64,000 bases of DNA from Dioszegia crocea. Lineage: Eukaryota; Basidiomycota; Tremellomycetes; Tremellales; Bulleribasidiaceae. A program made the translations under genes and the position numbers. Below, one piece after another: positions 55,393 to 64,000 of this stretch (position 1 is its first letter; each line of letters starts with the position of its first letter). The stretch covers positions 1,022,809 to 1,086,808 of the forward strand of contig BCKK01000002.1 of assembly GCA_001600615.1 (NCBI GenBank), given 5' to 3'. Under the pieces are notes generated by a model. That model did not search any database, was not told the origin of the DNA, and saw nothing but the letters and a program-made list of their open reading frames with translations.

Positions 55393-58300
55393 TCAAGGTT
55401 TCACACCCTCCTTCCTCTCGCTGCGCCTCTCCCTCGGTGCAGGGTCAACAATAGCAATCAGACCCCTCATCCCCTCCAACTCGGCCGCTTCCGCCTCAGC
55501 CTCTGACCCAGCGGTGTGCGGCAGCCAAACCACCGCTGCGGGCTGTAGCATCTCGGGCGGATAGATTAGACCCCGATTGGCTTCGGTTGGATCGTGGAAG
55601 AAACGGTCGCCTTCCTTGTCTCTCCCCTTGACGAGGTCCCGCCGGGTGACTGAGGCAAGCTCGGTATGGGCCATATCGTCTATGGTGTGTGGGCGAAGTG
55701 GGAGGGGGCATGTTGATGGGAGACGAGAATAACCCGGTAGAAGTGTCGTTAGGCGTTGCAGCATCGACGAGTCTGAAGCGGACCGAGAGAGTGGAGGACG
55801 AGGGGAAGAGGTTCGCATACTGGCGGCGATAGCATCAATGTTAGACTTCGTTGCCGCCTTTAGATCCTTCCGCCGCGCTTCAGGTATTCGGCGCGCGGTG
55901 AGAGCTTCCGAGAGGATGACGGCCAGTACGGCCACTCCCCAGCTGATACCACCTATAGCCCATTCTCTGCGGGAGAGCAGGATCAGGCCGTAAAGTGCCG
56001 GTTGAATGCCGAGACACCAACCTAAAAGGCGCACGAGCCACAGTGCAAGGATGCCATCGTTGAAGCCGATGTCAACAAAAACCCGGTCGGTCATGTGGCG
56101 CAGGACGACGAATGAGAGGTAGAGCAAGATGAGGAGTGGGAGGCATAGGAGGGGGAAGATGAGGCTGAGGCTGAGGGTGTAGAGGACTGCGAGGGGCGGG
56201 CCAGCCAGGAGAAGCGCGGGTGATAATGGACCTGGAAGGGCAGCTAAGAGTGTCAGCCGCCTTTCGAGATATGTGCTACTGAAAACATACCACGGAAGAT
56301 TGCGCGAGGTGTTGACGCTCTCCGCCGCCGCTGGAGATGTGTGAGGAGACGTCGAGGCTGCAGGAGTATGATTGCAGGTAGAATGATAGCGAGGTTCAGT
56401 AGGAAGACAAATATCCACCAGGCTATCCGATCAGCAACCACTCTCGGATCCAATGACCTGATTAACTCACTTGAGTATACTGAACCATCCGCGACTGCCC
56501 GAGACTTCTGCGATTCACCAGCAAGAGCTTGTACCGCAAATTCCATGGAAGACACGAGCAAGGCCCAGATGATACACAACGCAAGCTGATGAAGGTCAGT
56601 CGAACCCTGCCTTCGATGAAACGTCCGTGACTTACCAAGAGCCAGAATGTCGCTTGGGTGGCCAAGAGGTCTCTGCGGCCCCGCGAAACAGTCGGAACGC
56701 GATGGGCGAGGACTGTGCTCGGTCAGCATTGACTATGCTGCAATTTCGGATATCGACTTACAGATACTGCCACGAATGGCTGAGAGTACGACCAAGAACA
56801 TGATCAGTCCCGGCACGAAAGCTTGGACTACCCCCGAGCCTAGTCCGTCGTTCCGGCCAAGAGCGTTAAGGAAGGTTAGGTAGTGTGTGAACCCCGGTGC
56901 CGACGCATTTGCGAGACCGATAAAGGGTATGACTGGAAAGTCAGCCCTTCCGCTATCACTCTCTTGAGATCCTTGAACTCACGTATCAGAGCCAGCACGA
57001 AGCCCAGCAGAGCGACCTTCGCCCAAAATGTCCCTTCGGACTTGCCGATATTTGCCCAATCTATATCCTCGATCGTGTATCCCTCCACTTTGATCGCCCC
57101 GGGTATAAATCTCACTCCCCGGCCAACAATCACCCACCCTGTCGCATCTCGCCCGCTTGCCGCCGAACGCATAGCCAATAGCTGCATACTCTCCACCTCA
57201 TCATTGAGTTGTTTCAAACCCAGCCTGCTTCTTTCAATTGCGCTCGACGGATGAGTAATTGGAGACGCCGCAGCAGACGGCTGCACACTCCGATATGGCG
57301 GACTTGGCTGAAGCTCCAATTGTCGTTCTGGTCCAGGAACGATTCTGGCATCTGGTGATGTCTCTACCGTATGTGGGTGTTCACCGGAAGACGATTCGGA
57401 CGATCGGCCATTGGAGGAAGTCCTGCTTCGATGACTATCTGGGGTGGAATCAGTGACGAATTTGCCAGACTTGTCAATTTTGACTCTTTGGCCGATTTCG
57501 AAACGCGTAGATTGGAGCGAATTCCGATTGATCTCGCGAAAACGAGATTGGTCCAGAAGAGCGTTTGTAAGGCCTGGATGGTTGGACGGACCACCGAGAT
57601 TCGTGCGAGAGTATTGAGCGTGTGAGGAGTCTGAAGGGAGAAGAGGAGGAAGAGTATCGGCAGTGGCAGTTCGCCCAAGGCTGTTGGGTTGATCAATAGG
57701 GGATGTGAGAGGGTATTGTGGATGTCGGTTTCGGCCGGGTGCGTCCAGAAGGTAATGCGCCTCCTCCGCCTCGAGCTGGAGCAGTGATGCCTCTCGTTCA
57801 GCAACCTTTTGCCTGAGTAGAATGGTGTCACTGACTGTCAGTCTTGCCCGGGAGGGAAGAAAACCCACTCACGGTATGCAAAAGACGCCAATGACAGTGA
57901 TCTCTTGCTCCTCTGCATCATGTACTCCAGCAGCAGTTGCTCCCGACAGTGTTTTCCTCAGAATCTCTTCCGACATCCCCTTCCACCCCGGAGCATCCTT
58001 TCCAGCCACCACGACCATTTCCATACCACCACAAGTTTCTTGCTCAAACCTCCTCCTTCTCGCCCAGATCTTCGCGTAAGCCCGGGTGACAACCCACAGT
58101 CCACCCCCCAGACTCAACAGTCCAATGAGCACGAGGATGACGATCAGTCTTACACGAGCGGAGGACAGTGCCGGCCCGATCGTTTGAGGTAGAGCACGTT
58201 TGTTGACCTGTATTCTGGATTGGAGGAGGGAGATGGAGCTGTCGCGTGATGGTGAATCGGGGGAGGGGTCGAGAGAATTGAGCAGCCGTAGTAGACTCAG

Positions 58301-59276
58301 GTCGGATAGTGTGCCCAGACGCCCACCGAGGTAATTGGTAGGGGACGTCTCTGAAAGACAAGGGTTGTTGACGACAAAAAGGGGTAGGGCCACAGCGAGG
58401 GCCACGAGAGAGGATAGGACAAGAAGTTTGAGGCTGGCAAGTACGACGGGAAGCGCGGAGGTTGCGGCTGATCCTGGGGACGAGCTTGTATCAGGTAAGA
58501 AGGGGAAGAGGAAGGCCAATAGGGAGAATGATTTGGATGTTCGTGAACTATTTCCGTCAGCTACGATATCAGGAGAACAGCTACATGACCTACTCTGATG
58601 GGACAAAGTACGTCCTCGGTGAGTAGATAGCAGGGATCTTCCCCCTTAGAACCGCCCAAAGGAGCCATAGAAGGCCGCCTATGAGGACAGTGAACACGGC
58701 TCCGGATACTGCACCCCATGCCTGGAAGTCCATATCTCCAGCGCATGTACCGATGGCTGATTGATCCGTGGCCTGCGCGATGGGCGCAAATGGAGTGGAT
58801 GAGGAAGTTGCCGAGAGGGAAGTGCCGGATGGACCGAATGATGTTGATGATCCGATCATTGTATTGGATGGACCAAGCGCAGAGGCTGTAGGAGTCGCAG
58901 ATGGTGAACTTCCACCAGTTGAGATCGATGCACCAGGTACGCTCGTGATTGTCTGCTCGAAAGTCGACCCTCCCGACTTCGAGGTGACGATAACAAGCCC
59001 GCCGCTTCCGCTTGCCATTCCGGACGGCCCTGCCGCCGCAGTCCGACATTCCGTCGCCGCGCTCAAGACCGATAGTGGAGGGTTGACCGGCCCGAGTGAC
59101 GCAGCGGCATCATACGAGCTAGACGAAGCGGAGTAGAATGGCGCAGTGTACCATTCCTGCTGCCACTCGAGTGTGACCGAGTCGCAAGTGTAGAAATGCC
59201 GTCTGCCGAGGATGTGTGTGGGAACGAAGGTATGGGGAAGGGGAGTCGGGGATGGCAGTGTAGGCAAAGGTATCAT
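55393..59276 (-). CDS. CSC1: CSC1/OSCA-type osmosensitive cation channel (RSN1 family)
   Basis: Predicted calcium-permeable channel of the OSCA/TMEM63/CSC1 family. Exons 59276-58594, 58547-57873, 57830-56983, 56932-56762, 56712-56636, 56585-56471, 56422-56291 and 56243-55393 give 1183 residues. An unusually long Ser/Gly-rich N-terminal region (~180 residues, probably extracellular) precedes the first membrane span, WGAVSGAVFTVLIGGLLWLL, then LRGKIPAIYSPRTYFVPS, the family's start. Other spans include LLVLSSLVALAVALPLF, VRLIVILVLIGLLSLGGGLW, AFVPGLIMFLVVLSAI, LALCIIWALLVSSMEFAV, WWIFVFLLNLAIILPAIILL and LAVLYTLSLSLIFPLLCLPL. A cytosolic PHM7-like domain includes DIDWANIGKSEGTFWAK. The tail is hydrophilic (RRSERKEGVKP). 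One 48-nt intron lacks a stop, so retention would be silent. Confidence 0.88.
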
Positions 59277-59639
59277 CGAAGTTTCGGGTGACGGGCGTAA
59301 CGTGACGTAACAAGGGGGGAGAGTGGCGAGTGACGAAATGAAATGAAATGGTGCGAAGTGATAGCGATGTGGACACTAGGGCCAATGTGGGAGTGCTAAG
59401 TCGAAGTAATATACAAGGGATGGTAAGTAGATGTTGAGAGATGCAAAGGTGGATGTGTGACAAGGGGGTCAAAGCGAGTCCACTGTGCCTGAAAAGTTTT
59501 GGCTCGCGCTTGGACAACACGAACCTTACCTTGCTCAGGGTGAAACGTTTCATCTCCGTGCCTTGTTTCAGCCTTCAACATCATCTGGATCCACTTGCAC
59601 ATCATCGCATGCACAAGCTAGAGTAGAAGGAAGGTATGT
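59277..59639. other. Upstream region of CSC1 / 3' end of MTR4
   Basis: Lies between two minus-strand genes. Noncoding by inspection, with a GT/GA-rich stretch around 59330-59470. No element was recognised. Confidence 0.45.
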
Positions 59640-62600
59640 TTATAGATACAAGCTAGTATTGTTAGCATGTCATTGGTGAGGAAGAAGGCGAGAACGTACG
59701 ATGGGTTGAACACAACGGTATTTGGCCTCTCGAGCATATCCAGCGATTTAGCAAACAGATCTTCTAGCTCAGTATTACCAATGGCATGCGCCGCAGCTCC
59801 CATCTGCCGCAGGAGCTCTTGCAGTCGACGGAAACATCTAATGATGGATCCCTCAAAGACGTCTGTCAACTGAGGCAGTCAGCATACATCCGATTTTCTA
59901 CCAAAGGTTGTCACAGCTCACCTTGCAGATCTCGCTAAACTTGGCACCCTTGCACCATTGCAATACCGCGTCCATCATTTCCACCTTGAAGCTCTGGACA
60001 TACTCATCTTCGACAAGAGCGATTCCTGACTCGGTCGAGACTTTCGCTATCCGTCGAGCAGTTTCTTGTAGGACTCGGAGAGGGGTCGCTAGTTCTTCCT
60101 TCAGCCTGATCTTGGCTTCAGACTACAACATCAGCTTAGGTTCATACTACATCCAGGTCGAGAATGACGCACCTTCTCTTGGAAGACGAAGCAACTCAAT
60201 AGTGCCGCAACATGCTCCGGCGCCAAACCGCCAAACACACCCCCAAACATCATTTCCGTCAATAATAGCTCGTCTCCTGTTGAGATTTCACAGGCCACTC
60301 TTCCCTTCATCTCCACCACATCATCCTGCGTCGCGAAGCCCAGTCGACGCAAGACTCGTTTTCTCGATTTTAGCTCTTCGAGCTGGAGCACATCGTGAAC
60401 AGAGTTGATTTTTCGCTTAAGGTTCTTTACAGTATCGATCGCTGTTTGCTTGGTGGCGTAGAGATCGTATAACCGGGGGAGATCGGGCGAGGATGAAATA
60501 GGCAGGGACTGAATCTTTTGCTCAAGAAGGGATATTTGCTGTGTTTGTCAGCTTGATCTACATCACGGGCAACAGTCAGCCTACCTTGACAAGATCCTTG
60601 AAAGACTTGTCGTTAATCCCCATATTCTTGATCGGATCAAGCAATGGTGGTCCCTCCGGTGTCCGTCTCAGTGTCTCCGTCACAGCCTTGAAAGACGTGT
60701 TGCGCTCAGCCTGACCTCGAAGATCTTTGGGTAAGTTGATTCGATATTGTGAGATCGACTGCACAGTAGACAAGAGGACGGCAACCACAGCAATCTGCCC
60801 TTGGTCTCCTGGAGGAGGAGGGGGTAGTTGAGTCGTCGATTTGTCTCGGCCGATAAGTGAATCGGAGGCGATTCGGAGAAGGACGTCGACAATGTAAGAT
60901 TTTTGGGGTGGATCATCTTCTGATATAGCTTGTATACGGCCCTGGACAAGTCAGTATAGGGCAATATCGCAGGCAGGTAGAAACCTACTTTTTGCGCAGT
61001 GATTTTGTTGTATGCAACAACCACTCCCCACCCGTAATCCTTGTTCCCATCCTTGATTTCGACCAGTCGACCAGTGTTGAGGAAGGGTAGAGAGTATGTA
61101 GGATGGGTAATGACGGCCCTGAAATCGTCTCCTTTCTCCTGCAACACCTTTCGTAACTCCCAGTAATCCTCAATCTCCTCTTCGCGCTCAATCTTATACC
61201 CATCTCTCTCCTTTTCTGCCTTCTTCAATTCTGCCTCATCAGCTCGTCGTTACCAACACAAAGTACAGGTACTCACGCTCTTCCAGTACTGGCACACTCA
61301 TCGTATTCTGGAATTGGAAGAAGCATCTCTCCAGCATATACTCCGGACTGACACCCTCCACCCGCATCAGATTGATAATCATGTTGTAACCCAAGTGGAA
61401 CGCTGAATCCAGCCTGTCCGCTTGTCCCTTGACCATTGACTTTGCCGCATCAGGCTCAATCTTCTCATCCACCATCATGATGACTATTCCTCTAGCATCC
61501 AGTCCTCGTCGACCGGCTCGACCTGACATTTGGATGTATTCCTACCACATAAGCTTTTATCCGGAACGAAGGATGACGACCACTCACTCCACCGGAGAGA
61601 TTTCTGAAATCCTTGCCGTCAAACTTTCGCACACTGGTAAACACCACAGTCTTGGCCGGCATATTCAGCCCAATGGAGAAAGTCTCAGTGGCGAATAACG
61701 CCTTGATCAAACCCTCCTGGAACAGGATCTCAATTACCTCTTTGAGAATAGGTAACAGTCCACCATGATGGATTCCGATTCCTCTTTTGAGGAGAGGCAA
61801 GATGAGCTCGATTTGTGGTAGTTTCCGATCATCCTCCGACAGTCCGCCAATGGCATTTTCGAATACCGTCGCGACCGAGTTGGCCTCTTCCGGGGTGTTG
61901 AAGTCGAGCTTTGACATTTGCATCGCCAGAGCTTCGCACTCTCGTTTTGAGAATGCGAAGATGATGACGGGGTGTAGACCGCGCTGGAAGATCAGGCGAA
62001 CGATCTTGTAGATGTCTGACGATTCTACAAGGGTCAGCATTTGGCATTCGGATGCCACCGACAAAACGCAGCATACCCTTCATTGCACCGCCCTTCCTCG
62101 TCTTGCCCTTCTTTCCCTTCCCGCTACTTGGATCCGCCGGATCTTCTCCCTGACCCGACGCCAACGCCGCCATGGCTTTCTGGAAGTTGTCTTCCCTGAA
62201 ATTACTCCGTTCATCGACGACAAGGTAAATCCCTTCCGAGCCGGACGGGAAGAGGTAGTGTTGGAGCGGTGTCGGCCGGAAATCGGTGTACACAACGTGA
62301 CAAGGCTGATTGTGGCACTGGCAGATCCACTCGGCGAACTCCATAGAGTTAGGGATGGTTGCGGAGAGGAAGACGTATCTGACGGAATGGGGGAGGAGGA
62401 TGATGGTTTCTTCCCATACGACACCACGTTCTACACATATTAGCAAGCAGTCTGGCATCAAGAATGTAGCTCACCTTTATCTCTCATATAGTGGACTTCA
62501 TCAAAGACGACCCAAGCCACTTCTCGCATAACCTCGGAACCTCTGTACAGCATCGATCGCAGAATCTGGTCATCAGCTCAAGCTTTGTCGTTAGATCGAA

Positions 62601-63457
62601 GATCGCTTACCTCGGTGGTCATGACTAGACAAGAAGCAGTAGGGTTGATGGTGACATCTCCAGTCATCAATCCAACATCTCCGAATTGCTCGCAGAACTC
62701 TCGGTATTTCTGATTTGACAGCGCCTGCAAGGTCAATCTCGCTCTTCGGAGCTCGCAGCACCATCAAACACACCTTGATAGGGGAAGTATACACCACTCT
62801 CCGTCCTTCTTTTAGACAAGTGGCGATGGCAAACTCAGCGACGACCGTCTTTCCAGCAGACGTATGGGCCGAAACCAAAACAGATTCGTTCCGCTCGATA
62901 CAGCTCGTGGCAACATGCTGGAAAGGATCCAGGTCGAACTTGTAAGTCCGGGCTGGGGGATCGTTCCGCTTATGCTGGGCGATGGGCTGGTATGGGTAGT
63001 CTGGCGGTATTGCCACCTACTACATCAGCACCCCTACCTCGACCCTGATCAGATATAGACTTACCTGATGCCGAACCTGATGAACAAGCTTCATCTTGCC
63101 CTCTGCCTGTTCCCCATTCAAGCCCTTGGCAGCCTCGATCTCCCTCTCTGCCTCCTGCTCAAACTCGTCCGCTCGTTTAGGCAACAAGGGCTTCTCTTCA
63201 TCAACGGCTCCAGCCTCTAGCGCTTCCATTGGGTCACCTCCTGCCCCTCCGCTTTCTAATGCCTCCATCGGATCGACGCCCGTCCCAAGTTGAGGATCGC
63301 CCGACTCGAAATCATCCCCTGTCCCTGTTGGCGCCGCAACCCGGGCAGATTTTGATGGAGGGACGATAGGCGCTTCGGGGGATGAGGCCGCCTGTCTCTT
63401 TTTCGTCTTTTTTGGTCTCGAAGGGCCTGCTACGGCGGCAGCTCCGTTGGCTGACAT
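59640..63457 (-). CDS. MTR4: MTR4, exosome-associated DExH RNA helicase
   Basis: Nuclear helicase that feeds RNA to the exosome within TRAMP-type complexes. Thirteen exons: 63457-63065, 63016-62774, 62724-62611, 62565-62475, 62430-62077, 62024-61588, 61541-61277, 61230-60989, 60941-60585, 60538-60173, 60122-59922, 59869-59700, 59652-59640. They give 1081 residues, normal for MTR4. Walker A is [19 protein letters not shown], motif [14 protein letters not shown] (DEVH), motif [12 protein letters not shown], motif [21 protein letters not shown] and [15 protein letters not shown]. The arch/KOW region includes [19 protein letters not shown]. The terminal SLYL, reached after a short last exon, is the family's conserved end. 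The acidic N-terminus (ALESGGAGG repeats, PMEALE twice) and the nuclear-localisation-like KKTKKRQ suit nuclear location. Ski2 is excluded by length and arch pattern. Confidence 0.97.
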
Positions 63458-63664
63458 AGTGCTCGGGCTACAGGGTCTGGCAAGGTGAGGATGTAGATGG
63501 TGTCAATACATGGGTGTAGCGGCGAAATCTTCACGGCCGCCTCCAATGGAGGTGGTCACGTGAGAGCCGGAAGTATATCCGGCCCTTGTAAAAGTTCGGG
63601 CACCTTCATCGCCGCCACCCTTTCATTGTCTCTTTACGTCTCATCTCACTCCCTATAGCCCATC

Positions 63665-64000
63665 ATGTCCTTCTTCTCAGGCCTCTTCTCTTCCGCTCCG
63701 GCTCCCGCTCCGCAAAATGAGCCATCATCCTCACAGGAACTTTTCAACTCGGCAAAGTTCGACTCGCCGGTCCAGCCGTCTTTCGCTGGTCCGTCTTCCG
63801 GATCGATCCCCCCTCCCCCGCGCGCACCCGGTACGCTGCCTGATATGCCATCAGCAGCCCCCACAGCGCTCGACACATTCTCATCAGCTTACGATCCCGC
63901 AAAGCTGCATCCCCTCGCTGGATTGGGTGATAAGCTTGACTTTCTCCAGCTGGACGAGGATAAATTGACGGATGTGCAAGGTGCGGCCAGTGTCTTGCCT
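63665..64000 (+). CDS. TIM23: TIM23, mitochondrial inner-membrane import channel (partial)
   Basis: Core channel of the presequence translocase. Only the N-terminal 112 residues lie in the window, and the frame is open to the edge. The N-terminus MSFFSGLFSSAPAPAPQNEP is followed by a Ser/Pro-rich intermembrane-space region. Then come SAYDPAKLHPLAGLGDKLDF and LQLDEDKLTDVQGAASVLP, the typical acidic Leu-rich region just before the Tim17/22/23 membrane domain. The membrane domain itself is beyond the window. It is divergent from MTR4 with 207 bp between the start codons, so the two probably share a promoter. Identification rests on the DPAKLHPLAGLG segment and layout. Confidence 0.85.
   Translation, partial: MSFFSGLFSSAPAPAPQNEPSSSQELFNSAKFDSPVQPSFAGPSSGSIPPPPRAPGTLPDMPSAAPTALDTFSSAYDPAKLHPLAGLGDKLDFLQLDEDKLTDVQGAASVLP

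Overview
This window is nuclear DNA from a fungus, most likely a basidiomycete yeast of the Tremellomycetes type (Cryptococcus relatives). The evidence is a dense set of eukaryotic housekeeping genes on both strands, many short GT-AG introns (mostly 31-90 nt) with CTGAC/CTGAT/CTAAC branch sites a few bases before the acceptor, pyrimidine-rich leaders, and typical fungal families (GPI19, MSB2, CSC1, a Zn2Cys6 factor). The taxonomic call is inference from gene structure; no marker was searched. I rebuilt 28 protein genes exon by exon. All complete models sum to whole codons; the first and last genes run off the window.

Layout. 0-9 kb: coatomer delta RET2 (partial), a PUB1/TIA-1-like RNA-binding protein, a histone-fold TAF-like protein divergent from eIF5A, and an alpha/gamma-adaptin-binding p34 protein. 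9-19 kb: an amidohydrolase-like protein, an F-box protein whose coding end overlaps exosome subunit RRP41 tail to tail, then PAN2 divergent from RRP41. 19-26 kb: an SDR oxidoreductase, PIG-P (GPI19), adenine phosphoribosyltransferase (APT1), and a Zn2Cys6 transcription factor whose zinc cluster needs a 2-nt microexon. 26-38 kb: a 974-residue coiled-coil protein of unknown function, a GT31 galactosyltransferase, ribose-5-phosphate isomerase (RKI1) and a disordered unknown protein; the intergenic gaps here are the largest in the window. 38-48 kb: a DsbA-like thioredoxin-fold protein, the SFM1-type methyltransferase, a GNAT, and a large MSB2-type signalling mucin. 47.7-64 kb: a small protein that may belong to the XRCC4/PAXX superfamily, a second histone-fold TAF-like gene, DAHP synthase divergent from an intronless FMO/Baeyer-Villiger-type monooxygenase, a GET2-like protein, CSC1/OSCA channel, MTR4 helicase, and TIM23 (partial).

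Themes. RNA decay recurs (PAN2, RRP41 and the exosome cofactor MTR4), as do membrane and secretory functions (RET2, p34, PIG-P, GT31, GET2, CSC1, MSB2, TIM23). No tRNA, rRNA, CRISPR array or intact transposon was recognised. The items most worth a second look are the 2-nt microexon, the isolated start codon of RET2, the XRCC4/PAXX-like candidate, the intronless monooxygenase, and the unexplained ~1 kb segment at 10.5-11.5 kb.
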